Shown: piece by piece, positions 6,451 through 14,356 of the stretch | Layout: the number at the start of each line of letters is the position of its first letter | Numbering within the stretch: position 1 is the stretch's first letter | NCBI GenBank assembly: GCA_963625535.1 | Contig: CAVFUK010000081.1 | Span: 1-14,425 of the forward strand | Length of the DNA stretch: 14,425 bases | Direction of reading: 5' to 3' | Source of the DNA: Phocaeicola_A sp963625535 | GTDB taxonomy: Bacteria > Bacteroidota > Bacteroidia > Bacteroidales > Bacteroidaceae | Program-made: the position numbers and the translations under genes | The notes under the pieces: generated by a model | What the model saw: only the letters and a program-made list of their open reading frames with translations | Told to the model about the DNA's origin: nothing | Databases searched by the model: none

Positions 6451-7830
6451 ATGAAACATACGCTGACGACTTTACTCGTATCACTACTCTGCCTATCCAC
6501 GACAGCGCAACTGCCTGAGCGCACACCGGAGAACGTCCAAAAGTACAAGAAAATCTGCCGCGAACATATATATAAGGATATGAAGGGTATGTACCGTGAA
6601 CCGGGAGGAGCCCTGAAGTTCCCCTTTCTGGCACCGGGCAGCAGCCAGTATCTGGACATGCTGTGGGACTGGGACTCGTGGCTGAGCGACGTCGCCCTGC
6701 GACAGATACTGACCGAGAACGGTACCGACAAGGACCGCCAAGAGGCCTTGAAGTACGAGCAAGGTTGTGTGCTCAACGCCCTCAGCTACGGAGGCATGGA
6801 CGGATGGATACCCATCTGGATTGAGCGCAACGCCCCGAGCCGTGAGGAGATGCTGAAGAAGCGTAACCCTTGGAAGACCAATATGCACAAACCTACCATC
6901 GCACAGCATGCCGCCTTCATCATACGAAACATGGACGGCGACGCGGAATGGCTGCGCGAGGACTTCTATACCCTGCAGGCGTTCGTCTGCAAATACCTGA
7001 ACTTCCACCGCCACAAGGCTACGGGACTGATGTACTGGGAGACGGACGAAGCCATCGGCCCGGACAACGACCCGAGCACCTTTTACCGCCCACACGAGAG
7101 TTCCGGCTCCATCTTCCTCAACGCCTTGATGTATAAGGAGCTGCGGGCCATGGCATACATTGCCGACTGTCTGAAACTGACTGATGTGGCCAAGCGGTTC
7201 AGTGGAGATGCCGACACGTTGAAGGCGAAGATACAGGAACATTGCTGGGACCCGCGCGACGGGTTCTACTACAGCGTGGACCTCAACCTGTTGCCCGTGG
7301 AGAAGCCCGACATCGAGGGACTGATGCCCGGCGACCTCTACCTGCACGTGGGACAACCGCGCACATACGACTGTCTGATACAACGGTTCAGCGTGTGGTG
7401 CGGATTCATGGCCATGTGGGCAGGCATCGCTACACAGGAGCAGGCCGAGGAGATTGTGCGCCGGCAATACCGCGACACGCTGTCGTTCAACGCACCGGCG
7501 GGTGTGCGCACCCTCTCGCCACAAGAGAAGATGTACAACACCTGCGCCAGTGGCAACCCCTCGTCGTGGCAAGGTCCGGTGTGGATCAACGCCAACTACT
7601 TGGTGTTCCGCGGACTGGTGCAGTATGGCTTCGATGCCGAGGCGCGCGAGTTGGCCGAGAAGACCATCCTGCTGTTGGGCCGCGACTACGAGCGGTTCGG
7701 CGCATTGCACGAGTATTACCTGCCGGACAACGGCGAGCCCGTGCTCAACAAAGGATTCCAGAACTGGAACCTGCTGGTGCTGAACATGGCGGCTTGGCTC
7801 GACGGCAAGCCTGTGGTGACAGAGTTCTGA
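6451..7830 (+). CDS. Secreted GH63/MGH1-like (alpha/alpha)6-barrel glycoside hydrolase, trehalase-like fold
   Basis: Probably an inverting exo-glycosidase acting outside the cytoplasm on an alpha-linked sugar; the substrate cannot be read from sequence. The start at 6451 gives 459 residues beginning with a clean signal peptide (MKHTLTTLLVSLLCLSTTA, likely cut before or after Q20); a TTG four codons upstream is in frame but unlikely. Family signatures: LWDWDSWL (71-78), MDGWIPIWIERN (116-127), KPTIAQHAAFI (147-157), GPDNDPS (203-209), GNPSSWQGPVWINANYL (368-384) and LHEYYLPDNGEP (419-430). By analogy with mannosylglycerate hydrolase and YgjK, the general acid would be Asp in GPDNDP (D205 or D207) and the base E421. 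It is transcribed divergently from murF; the next gene begins 85 nt downstream without an obvious terminator between. Named trehalases are a neighbouring family, but classic GH37 signatures are not seen, so I do not call it treA. Confidence 0.85.
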   Translation: MKHTLTTLLVSLLCLSTTAQLPERTPENVQKYKKICREHIYKDMKGMYREPGGALKFPFLAPGSSQYLDMLWDWDSWLSDVALRQILTENGTDKDRQEALKYEQGCVLNALSYGGMDGWIPIWIERNAPSREEMLKKRNPWKTNMHKPTIAQHAAFIIRNMDGDAEWLREDFYTLQAFVCKYLNFHRHKATGLMYWETDEAIGPDNDPSTFYRPHESSGSIFLNALMYKELRAMAYIADCLKLTDVAKRFSGDADTLKAKIQEHCWDPRDGFYYSVDLNLLPVEKPDIEGLMPGDLYLHVGQPRTYDCLIQRFSVWCGFMAMWAGIATQEQAEEIVRRQYRDTLSFNAPAGVRTLSPQEKMYNTCASGNPSSWQGPVWINANYLVFRGLVQYGFDAEARELAEKTILLLGRDYERFGALHEYYLPDNGEPVLNKGFQNWNLLVLNMAAWLDGKPVVTEF

Positions 7831-7915
7831 CGCCACAGCGACTAAGATGAGAGAAGATAAAGATAACGAGATATACTAAAACAACATTATTAACGTCTTA
7901 AAAACAAACTAAAAA

Positions 7916-8671
7916 ATGAAGACAAACAAATTATCCGTGATGGTTCCTTTGTTCGCGTTGCTTCTTTTGTGCGCTCCTAAAGCAAAGGCTCAAGTTAATG
8001 CACAACTTTACTACGACTTCGGCGACGACCGTGAGTTCGTAACTCTGACCTTGGAAATGTTCAAGGGTGACAAATGGGGTAGCACCTATTTCTTCGTAGA
8101 CCACGACTTCAACTACAACAAAGGCGTTCCCGGCGGACACAAACTCTCACACGGAGGTACTTACACCGAGATTGCACGTAGCTTCAACTTCTGGCAGGAC
8201 TCTGACCTGAAAGCATGGAGCCTCCACGCAGAGTACAACGGTGGTATCACTCAGAACTATCCTATCAACTCCGCTTGGTTGTTCGGTGTTGAATACTTCA
8301 TGCACAGCCAGGACTTCAAGAACACCTTGACACTGGAAGCCCTCTACAAAGATATCCACAGAGTGAGCAGCGATGTGCCTATGCAGTTCACAGCCGTATG
8401 GGCCATGGGCGACATCTTTGGCGTGAAAGGTCTGAAGTTCTCAGGTTTCGCCGATTTCTGGTGGGAAGACCACACAACATACAAGGACAATGGCGAGGCT
8501 AAAGACGCTACCACCGTGTTCATCACCGAGCCGCAGTTGTTCTACAACATCGGCCAGCACATCGGCGTAGACAACTTCAGCGTAGGTACCGAGATTGAGC
8601 TGAGCAGCGACTTCGGTAGCACAAGCGGTTTCAAATGCCGTCCTTGCTTGGGTATCAGATGGGATTTCTAA
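7916..8671 (+). CDS. DUF5020 family outer-membrane protein, probable Tsx-like nucleoside channel
   Basis: A 251-residue protein with a signal peptide (1-25, cut at AKA/Q), no hydrophobic helices after it, alternating polar/aromatic segments such as LYYDFGDD (31-38) and TYFFVDHDFNY (57-67), and a C-terminal Phe (GIRWDF). Together these point to an outer-membrane beta-barrel. It matches what I know of the DUF5020 family of Bacteroidota, which resembles the Tsx nucleoside channel of enterobacteria in size and opening sequence. The permease gene follows after 20 nt, which supports a role in letting nucleosides or nucleobases across the outer membrane; this function is inferred. The leader is very A-rich with no Shine-Dalgarno, and codons favour GGT, CGT, GCT and AAC, suggesting strong expression. 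No clear TAnnTTTG promoter is visible in the 85 nt upstream. Confidence 0.8.
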   Translation: MKTNKLSVMVPLFALLLLCAPKAKAQVNAQLYYDFGDDREFVTLTLEMFKGDKWGSTYFFVDHDFNYNKGVPGGHKLSHGGTYTEIARSFNFWQDSDLKAWSLHAEYNGGITQNYPINSAWLFGVEYFMHSQDFKNTLTLEALYKDIHRVSSDVPMQFTAVWAMGDIFGVKGLKFSGFADFWWEDHTTYKDNGEAKDATTVFITEPQLFYNIGQHIGVDNFSVGTEIELSSDFGSTSGFKCRPCLGIRWDF

Positions 8672-8691
8672 TCATCTAAACAACAAATATC

Positions 8692-9993
8692 ATGTTATTG
8701 AATAAACTTTTCGGATTTGACCCCGCACAGCACAAAGTGAAGACAGAGGTGCTTGCCGGTGTCACCACGTTCTTGACCATGGCGTATATCCTGGCCGTGA
8801 ACCCCAGCATCTTCTCTAACCTCGCCGGTCAGGGCATGGACACCAACGCTGTGTTCACCGCTACGGCTCTCGCAGCCATCGTGGGTACACTGCTCATGTC
8901 CGTCTATGCTAAGAAGCCGTTCGCTCTGGCTCCGGGTATGGGACTCAACGCCTTCTTCGTCTACACGGTGTGCCTCACCATGGGTTACTCCTGGCAGTTT
9001 GCCCTCACGGCAATCCTCATTGAAGGTATCTTGTTCATCATCCTTACCGTCACAAAGATCCGCTCGCTCATCGTGGATGCCATCCCCGCATCGCTGAAGC
9101 GTGCCATCGGTGCCGGCATCGGACTCTTCATCGCCTTCATCGGACTGAAGAACGCAGGCATCATTATCGACAACGAAGCTACACTCGTCAGCATAGGCAA
9201 ACTCACCGAGGGTACTGCCCTGCTGGGCGTAATCGGTCTGGTGCTCACAGGTGTGCTCGTGGTGAAGAAGGTGCCGGGCAGCTTGCTCATCGGCATCCTG
9301 GTGACAGCCCTCATCGGCATTCCTATGGGACTCACCCACTTCGACGGTGTGGTAGCTGTACCTCCCTCGATAGACTCCATCTTCTGCAAGTTCCAGTTCG
9401 CCGACATCCTCTCACTGGATATGGTTGTCATCGTGTTCACCTTCCTCTTCATCGATATGTTCGACACTATGGGTACACTCGTGGGTGTATGCACCAAGTC
9501 GGGTATGATGGACAAGGACGGTAAGATCGATGGCCTGAACAAGGCATTCATGGCCGACGCCATTGCCACCGTAGCAGGTGCCTGCTTCGGAACCAGCACC
9601 ACAACCACCTATGTGGAAAGTGCTTCGGGTGTAGCACAGGGCGGACGCACAGGACTGACGTCTTTCGCTACAACCATATGCTTCATCATAGCGTTGTTCT
9701 TCGCTCCGATATTCCTTGCCATACCTTCGGCAGCAACCACTCCGGTGCTCGTCATCGTGGGACTGTTCATGCTCAGCCCCGTCAAGGACATCGACCTCGA
9801 CAACTACGCTGAGTCTATCCCCGCATTCATCACCATCGTCATGATGCCGCTCGCATACAGCATCTCCGACGGTATTCTTTGCGGTATGATCAGCTACGTG
9901 GTGATAAACGCTTTGTGCGGAAACTTCAAGAAGATCAATGTGACGATGTGGATACTGGCTATCCTCTTCATCGCCAAGTACATCTTCATCTAA
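8692..9993 (+). CDS. NCS2 family purine (adenine/guanine/hypoxanthine) permease, AzgA/PbuG-like
   Basis: Inner-membrane proton-coupled importer of nucleobases. The 433-residue length and about 12-14 hydrophobic segments fit the COG2252 (AzgA-like) branch of NCS2. Characteristic motifs: TTFLTMAYILAVNP (25-38), APGMGLNAFF (80-89), FIDMFDTMGTLVGV (253-266) and the substrate-site loop GTSTTTTYVESASGVAQGGRTGLTS (300-324) with E309. The DMFDT and TTTTYVES motifs indicate purine rather than uracil or xanthine transport, though the exact base is not decidable. It is 20 nt downstream of the DUF5020 barrel gene and closed by the terminator at 10029-10066, so the two form a likely bicistronic operon covering outer and inner membrane steps of purine salvage. 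Confidence 0.92.
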   Translation: MLLNKLFGFDPAQHKVKTEVLAGVTTFLTMAYILAVNPSIFSNLAGQGMDTNAVFTATALAAIVGTLLMSVYAKKPFALAPGMGLNAFFVYTVCLTMGYSWQFALTAILIEGILFIILTVTKIRSLIVDAIPASLKRAIGAGIGLFIAFIGLKNAGIIIDNEATLVSIGKLTEGTALLGVIGLVLTGVLVVKKVPGSLLIGILVTALIGIPMGLTHFDGVVAVPPSIDSIFCKFQFADILSLDMVVIVFTFLFIDMFDTMGTLVGVCTKSGMMDKDGKIDGLNKAFMADAIATVAGACFGTSTTTTYVESASGVAQGGRTGLTSFATTICFIIALFFAPIFLAIPSAATTPVLVIVGLFMLSPVKDIDLDNYAESIPAFITIVMMPLAYSISDGILCGMISYVVINALCGNFKKINVTMWILAILFIAKYIFI

Positions 9994-10004
9994 AAGTACT
10001 ATAC

Positions 10005-10022
10005 ACTGCCCCACAAGGCAGT
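10005..10022 (+). repeat. Small hairpin before the permease terminator
   Basis: actgcc (10005-10010) pairs with ggcagt (10017-10022) around a 6-nt loop. It sits 7 nt upstream of the strong terminator and may slow polymerase or protect the mRNA 3' end. Confidence 0.45.
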
Positions 10023-10028
10023 AGACAC

Positions 10029-10066
10029 CGGGCGGTTCCTGTTGGCAGGAGCCGCCCGTTTTGTTT
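10029..10066 (+). terminator. Intrinsic terminator of the DUF5020-permease operon
   Basis: A 13-bp stem (cgggcggttcctg at 10029-10041 with caggagccgcccg at 10046-10058, one G-T wobble) closes a 4-nt TTGG loop and is followed by TTTTGTTT (10059-10066). This is the clearest Rho-independent terminator in the window. Confidence 0.92.
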
Positions 10067-10081
10067 CAACAAAATTTCCTC

Positions 10082-10102
10082 ATAATCCGGCCGGAGGATT
10101 AT
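10082..10102. repeat. Perfect 7-bp inverted repeat over the folP -33 region
   Basis: ataatcc (10082-10088) and ggattat (10096-10102) flank a 7-nt centre that is itself GC-rich (ggccgga). The right arm overlaps where the -33 box of the folP promoter should be. It could be an operator; no known regulator site is recognised. Confidence 0.4.
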
Positions 10103-10120
10103 CGCTAACGAAAAATACAT

Positions 10121-10128
10121 TACCTTTG
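10121..10128 (+). promoter_or_regulatory. -7 promoter element for folP-cdaA
   Basis: TACCTTTG is an exact TAnnTTTG match. The expected -33 position, 20 nt upstream, reads GATT rather than TTTG. Predicted start near 10133, giving a leader of about 20 nt before the ATG at 10155. Confidence 0.55.
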
Positions 10129-10154
10129 CAACCGACGGAAAACAATCCCGATAT

Positions 10155-10997
10155 ATGAAACGTAACTTTATACAGATAAACGGACGGTTGATGAACCTCA
10201 GCACCCCGCAGGTGATGGGCATACTCAACGTGACACCCGACTCGTTCTACGCCGAGAGCCGCAAGCAGAGCGACGAGGAGATAGCGCAACGCGCCACCCA
10301 AATACTGGACGAGGGCGCGAGCATCATCGACATCGGCGCCTACTCGTCGCGCCCCGATGCCGAGCACATCACCGCCGAGGAGGAAATGAACCGACTGCGC
10401 CACGGACTGGACATCATCACCCGTGAGCATCCCGATGCCGTGCTGTCGGTGGACACCTTCCGGGCCGACGTGGCCGCCATGTGTGTGGAAGAGTTTGGCG
10501 TGGCCATCATCAACGACATCGCCGCCGGCGAGATGGACAACCGCATGTTCGACACCGTGGCGCGGCTGAACGTACCCTACGTCATGATGCACATGAAGGG
10601 GACACCGCAGACCATGCAGACCACACCCCACTACGACAATCTGATGAAGGAGATATTCCTCTACTTCGCCGAGAAGACCGCCCGACTACACGACCTGGGC
10701 GTGAAGGACATCATACTCGACCCCGGATTCGGATTCGGGAAGACATTGGCCCACAACTATGAGTTGCTCAACAACCTGCAGGAGTTCGCCCAGTTCGAGA
10801 TACCCCTGTTGGTAGGCGTGTCGCGCAAGTCGATGATATACCGGTTGCTCGGCACCACGCCCGAGGAGGCGCTCAACGGCACCACGGTAGTCGACACCAT
10901 CGCCCTGCTGAAGGGAGCCGACATCCTGCGGGTGCACGACGTGCGCCAAGCTGTGGAGGCCGTGAAGATAACCGAGGCCATGAAACATGGCCTATAA
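10155..10997 (+). CDS. folP: Dihydropteroate synthase
   Basis: Cytoplasmic folate-pathway enzyme joining 6-hydroxymethyl-dihydropterin diphosphate to p-aminobenzoate; the sulfonamide target. At 280 residues it is of normal length. All TIM-barrel signature blocks are present: MGILNVTPDSF (21-31, diphosphate-binding loop 1), DIGAYSSRP (59-67, loop 2), SVDTFRADVA (98-107), IINDIAAG (118-125), MMHMKGTP (144-151), LDPGFGFGKT (188-197), VGVSRKSMI (220-228, with the conserved Lys) and RVHDV (259-263). The ATG at 10155 follows the -7 box at a short distance. cdaA starts 35 nt downstream with no promoter or terminator between, so the two are probably co-transcribed. Confidence 0.97.
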   Translation: MKRNFIQINGRLMNLSTPQVMGILNVTPDSFYAESRKQSDEEIAQRATQILDEGASIIDIGAYSSRPDAEHITAEEEMNRLRHGLDIITREHPDAVLSVDTFRADVAAMCVEEFGVAIINDIAAGEMDNRMFDTVARLNVPYVMMHMKGTPQTMQTTPHYDNLMKEIFLYFAEKTARLHDLGVKDIILDPGFGFGKTLAHNYELLNNLQEFAQFEIPLLVGVSRKSMIYRLLGTTPEEALNGTTVVDTIALLKGADILRVHDVRQAVEAVKITEAMKHGL

Positions 10998-11032
10998 ACC
11001 TATACACTAGAACTCATAAAACAGAAACGAAT

Positions 11033-11800
11033 ATGATTAGCGTCAGCATAAAAGACATCATCGACATCTTGTTGGTGACATTCATGCTCTACTACGCCTA
11101 CCGGTTCATGAAGGACTCCGGTTCACTGAAAGTCTTTGTCGGCATCCTCACCTTCATCCTCATCTGGCTATTGGTGTCGCAGATACTGGAGATGAAGCTG
11201 TTGGGAGCCATCTTCGACAGTTTGGTGCAGGTGGGCGCCATCGCCCTGATAGTCCTCTTCCAGGACGAGATACGCAAGTTCCTCATCACCCTAGGGTCGC
11301 ACGAGCGGGCTAGCAAACTGCTGCGCTTCATCACCGGCACGAAGAAGCAGTCGACGCAACGCGCCGACATCATGCCCGTGGTGATGGCCTGCCTCAACAT
11401 GAGCAAGCAGAAGGTAGGAGCGCTCATCATCTTCGAGAAGAGCATTCCGCTGAACGACATCATCGCCTCGGGCGACCTCATCGACGCCAACATCAACCAG
11501 CGTCTGATAGAGAACATCTTCTTCAAGAACAGCCCGCTGCACGACGGGGCCATGATTATCCGCCACAAGCGCATTACCGCCGCCGGCTGCATCCTGCCCG
11601 TATCCCACAGCGTGGACATTCCCAAGTCACTGGGTCTGCGCCACCGCGCGGCCCTAGGCGTGTCGCAGGAGACCGATGCCCTGGCCGTGGTGGTGTCCGA
11701 GGAGACGGGAGGTATCTCCGTAGCCTACAAGGGACAGTTCCACCTCGACCTCTCCGCCGAGGAGTTGGAGCGTTTCCTCACCGAAGAAGAGCCCGCATAG
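11033..11800 (+). CDS. cdaA: Membrane-bound diadenylate cyclase (DAC domain), CdaA type
   Basis: Makes cyclic di-AMP from two ATP at the inner membrane, a second messenger tied to potassium/osmotic balance and cell-wall control in other bacteria. Three N-terminal membrane segments are visible (about 8-24, 33-52 and 58-76), followed by a cytoplasmic DAC domain (about 105-235) with the catalytic motifs DGA (171-173, in SPLHDGAMII) and RHR (203-205, in GLRHRAALG). The 255-residue length and layout match CdaA/DacA rather than DisA (no DNA-binding part) or CdaS (no membrane part). It follows folP by 35 nt. In Firmicutes cdaA is followed by the regulator cdaR (ybbR) and glmM; here neither is present and pta follows after its own promoter. 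Confidence 0.94.
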   Translation: MISVSIKDIIDILLVTFMLYYAYRFMKDSGSLKVFVGILTFILIWLLVSQILEMKLLGAIFDSLVQVGAIALIVLFQDEIRKFLITLGSHERASKLLRFITGTKKQSTQRADIMPVVMACLNMSKQKVGALIIFEKSIPLNDIIASGDLIDANINQRLIENIFFKNSPLHDGAMIIRHKRITAAGCILPVSHSVDIPKSLGLRHRAALGVSQETDALAVVVSEETGGISVAYKGQFHLDLSAEELERFLTEEEPA

Positions 11801-11854
11801 AGATTATGCATAAAAAAGATTCCGCTTTTGCAATGTGGATATGACAAATATATG

Positions 11855-11862
11855 TAATTTTG
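11855..11862 (+). promoter_or_regulatory. -7 promoter element for pta-ackA
   Basis: TAATTTTG is an exact TAnnTTTG match about 59 nt before the pta start. The nearest exact TTTG (11827-11830) is 24 nt upstream, longer than the usual 19-21, so the -33 box is uncertain. Predicted start near 11867. Confidence 0.6.
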
Positions 11863-11920
11863 CGCATCCCTAGCAAGTAGCTGTGGAAGAATAGAAATAT
11901 CAATTTAAACTTATAATATC

Positions 11921-12937
11921 ATGGATTTAATTAGCGAAATTGTATCACGTGCAAAAGCCAACAAGCAACGCATCGTGTTGCCGGAAGGTACAGAAGAGCG
12001 CACGCTGAAGGCTGCCGACAGAATTCTGGCAGACGGTGTGGCAGACTTGATTCTCTTGGGTAAGGTAGAGGAAATAGAGAGCCTGGCCAAGAAGTGGGGA
12101 CTGAACAACATCAGCAAAGCTACCCTCATCGACCCGGCTACCAGCCCCAAACGTGAGGCTTACGCAGAGCTGCTGTATGAGTTGCGCAAGAAGAAAGGCA
12201 TGACTCTGGAAGAGGCTCAGAAGAAAGCCCTCGACCCGATGTACTTCGGTTGCCTCATCATCAAGGCAGGCGACGCCGACGGACAGTTGGCCGGTGCGCT
12301 CAACACCACAGCCGCCACCCTGCGCCCCGCCCTGCAGATCATCAAGACCGAGCCGGGAATCTCTTGCGTGTCGGGTGCTATGGTGATGCTGACACAAGCT
12401 CCTGAATATGGCGAGAACGGTGTGTTGGTAATCGGCGACGTTGCCGTTACCCCGATGCCGGATGCCGACCAGTTGGCTCAGATTGCTGTATGCACAGCCC
12501 GCACAGCCAAAGCCGTTACAGGTTTCGCTGAGCCGCGTGTGGCCATGCTGAGCTTCTCTACCAAGGGCTCTGCTGACCACGAGGTGGTGGACAAGGTGCG
12601 CGAGGCTACCGAGAAAGCCAAAGCTTTGGATCCGACACTGAAGATCGACGGTGAGTTGCAGGCCGACGCAGCACTGGTTCCGTCGGTAGGCGCCAGCAAG
12701 GCTCCGGGTTCGGAGATTGCCGGAAAGGCCAACGTATTGGTTGTTCCTTGCCTCGAGGTAGGTAATATCAGCTACAAACTGGTACAACGCCTCGGCCACG
12801 CTACCGCTTTGGGTCCAATCCTCCAGGGTATCGCCCGTCCGGTGAACGACCTCTCCCGCGGATGCTCCATTGACGATGTTTACTTGATGATCGCTATCAC
12901 TGCTAACCAGGCCATCGCCGCCAAGCAAAACAACTAA
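11921..12937 (+). CDS. pta: Phosphate acetyltransferase
   Basis: Converts acetyl-CoA and phosphate to acetyl phosphate and CoA in the cytoplasm, the first step of acetate formation. The 338-residue length is that of the short (class I) Pta without the N-terminal regulatory domains of enterobacterial enzymes. Motifs: IVLPEGTEERTL (18-29), DADGQLAGALNTTAATLRPALQIIKTEPG (118-146 in two blocks), SFSTKGSA (211-218), DGELQADAA (243-251), GNISYKLVQRLG (281-292) and GPILQGIARPVNDLSRGCS (298-316). Met at 11921 follows an A/T-rich leader with no Shine-Dalgarno. Codon choice (GCT, GGT, CGT common) is closer to the DUF5020 gene than to folP/cdaA, suggesting high expression. ackA begins 12 nt after the stop. 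A phosphate butyryltransferase is an unlikely alternative given the neighbour and the motifs. Confidence 0.96.
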   Translation: MDLISEIVSRAKANKQRIVLPEGTEERTLKAADRILADGVADLILLGKVEEIESLAKKWGLNNISKATLIDPATSPKREAYAELLYELRKKKGMTLEEAQKKALDPMYFGCLIIKAGDADGQLAGALNTTAATLRPALQIIKTEPGISCVSGAMVMLTQAPEYGENGVLVIGDVAVTPMPDADQLAQIAVCTARTAKAVTGFAEPRVAMLSFSTKGSADHEVVDKVREATEKAKALDPTLKIDGELQADAALVPSVGASKAPGSEIAGKANVLVVPCLEVGNISYKLVQRLGHATALGPILQGIARPVNDLSRGCSIDDVYLMIAITANQAIAAKQNN

Positions 12938-12949
12938 AAAATACTGACT

Positions 12950-14149
12950 ATGAAGATATTGGTTCTTAACTGCGGAAGTTCGTCCATCAAATACAAACTG
13001 TTTGAGATGACGGAGAAGAAGGTGCTGGCACAAGGCGGCATCGAGAAGATTGGCTTGAAGGGTTCGTTTCTGAAGCTGACCTTGCCCAACGGCGAGAAGG
13101 TGATTCTGGAGAAGGATATCCCCGAGCACACAACCGGTGTGGAGTTCATCTTCTCTACACTGACAAGCGAGAAGTACGGTGCGTTGAAGTCGCTCAACGA
13201 GTTGGATGCCGTCGGTCACCGCATGGTGCACGGAGGCGAGCGTTTCAGCGAGTCGGTGTTGCTCAACAAAGAGGTGTTGGATGCCTTCACGGCTTGCAAC
13301 GACCTGGCTCCGCTTCACAACCCCGCCAACCTGAAGGGTGTGAACGCCGTATCGACCTTGCTGCCTAACTTGCCTCAGGTGGGCGTGTTCGACACAGCCT
13401 TCCATCAGACCATGCCGGACTATGCGTACATGTACGCCATTCCGTATGAACTCTATGAGAAATATGGTGTGCGCCGCTATGGTTTCCACGGAACCTCACA
13501 CCGCTACGTGTCGAAGCGTGCGTGCGAGTTCTTGGGTATCAACCCTGTGGGCACAAAGATGATTACCTGCCACGTAGGCAACGGTGGTTCTGTCTCTGCC
13601 ATCCAGGACGGTAAGTGTGTGGACACCAGCATGGGTCTCACTCCGTTGGAAGGCTTGATGATGGGTACCCGCAGCGGCGACATCGACGGTGGTGCCGTGA
13701 CGTTTATCATGGAGAAAGAGGGATTGGACGCTACAGGCGTATCTAACCTGCTGAACAAGAAGTCCGGTGTGCTGGGCGTATCGGGCGTTTCCTCAGACAT
13801 GCGTGAGCTTTCTGCCGCAGCCAACGAGGGCAACAAGAGAGCCATCCTGGCCCAGAAGATGTACTTCTACCGCATCCGTAAATACATCGGTTCGTACGCC
13901 GCCGCCTTGGGTGGTGTCAACGTGATTGTCTTCACCGGCGGTGTAGGCGAGAACGACGGACTGGCCCGCGAGGTAGCTTGCGAAGGACTGGAGTTCATGG
14001 GCGTGAAGCTCGACAAGGAGCTCAACAAGAAGATTCATGGCGACGAGGCAGTCATCTCCACAGCCGACTCTAAGGTGAAAGTTGTCGTAATCCCCACCGA
14101 CGAGGAGCTGATGATTGCTACAGACACACTGAACATTCTGAAGAAGTAA
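12950..14149 (+). CDS. ackA: Acetate kinase
   Basis: Transfers phosphate from acetyl phosphate to ADP, giving acetate and ATP by substrate-level phosphorylation. The 399-residue protein carries every known active-site residue at positions that coincide with the Methanosarcina thermophila enzyme: N7, S10, S12 and K14 (in LNCGSSSIKYK), R91 (HRMVHGG), H123 (PLHNP), D148 (VFDTAFH), H180 (RYGFHGTSHRYV), N211 (HVGNGGSV), R241 (GTRSGDIDGG) and the C-terminal Glu in PTDEE (382-386). The ATP-site glycine motif FTGGVGEN is at 328-335. It lies 12 nt after pta in the same operon and is followed by two hairpins. Confidence 0.98.
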   Translation: MKILVLNCGSSSIKYKLFEMTEKKVLAQGGIEKIGLKGSFLKLTLPNGEKVILEKDIPEHTTGVEFIFSTLTSEKYGALKSLNELDAVGHRMVHGGERFSESVLLNKEVLDAFTACNDLAPLHNPANLKGVNAVSTLLPNLPQVGVFDTAFHQTMPDYAYMYAIPYELYEKYGVRRYGFHGTSHRYVSKRACEFLGINPVGTKMITCHVGNGGSVSAIQDGKCVDTSMGLTPLEGLMMGTRSGDIDGGAVTFIMEKEGLDATGVSNLLNKKSGVLGVSGVSSDMRELSAAANEGNKRAILAQKMYFYRIRKYIGSYAAALGGVNVIVFTGGVGENDGLAREVACEGLEFMGVKLDKELNKKIHGDEAVISTADSKVKVVVIPTDEELMIATDTLNILKK

Positions 14150-14163
14150 ACGATACACATGGA

Positions 14164-14197
14164 CCCATCTATGATGGGACTTGTTCCTGTTTTTATT
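14164..14197 (+). terminator. First terminator hairpin after ackA
   Basis: cccatc (14164-14169) pairs with gatggg (14173-14178) around a 3-nt loop, followed by a T-rich run (ttgttcctgtttttattt). It begins 15 nt after the ackA stop. Confidence 0.7.
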
Positions 14198-14204
14198 TGT
14201 ATGG

Positions 14205-14236
14205 AAAGGAGGCGGGCTGCGAAGTTCGCCTCCTTT
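14205..14236. terminator. Second terminator hairpin after ackA
   Basis: aaaggaggcg (14205-14214) pairs perfectly with cgcctccttt (14227-14236) around a 12-nt loop. A-run and T-run flanks make it a plausible terminator in both directions, backing up the first hairpin. Confidence 0.75.
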
Positions 14237-14356
14237 ATCATATATATAGGTACTCAGGTTTCGGTTTTAGGAAAATAGCATTAGTTGTCACATAAAAAAG
14301 GCTTTGAGCATTTCCGTATATCGCTGGAAATAAGTAATTTAGTAGCGCAAAAAAAC

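Noticed and set aside
11814..11829. Short aaaag/ctttt hairpin after cdaA as a terminator
   Set aside because: Only five A-T-rich pairs and no following T-run; it overlaps the pta promoter region and is too weak to call.
11945..13489. Long leftward open frame (514 codons) opposite pta and ackA
   Set aside because: It spans two strongly conserved genes on the other strand and their junction, and has no family signature; a codon-bias shadow.
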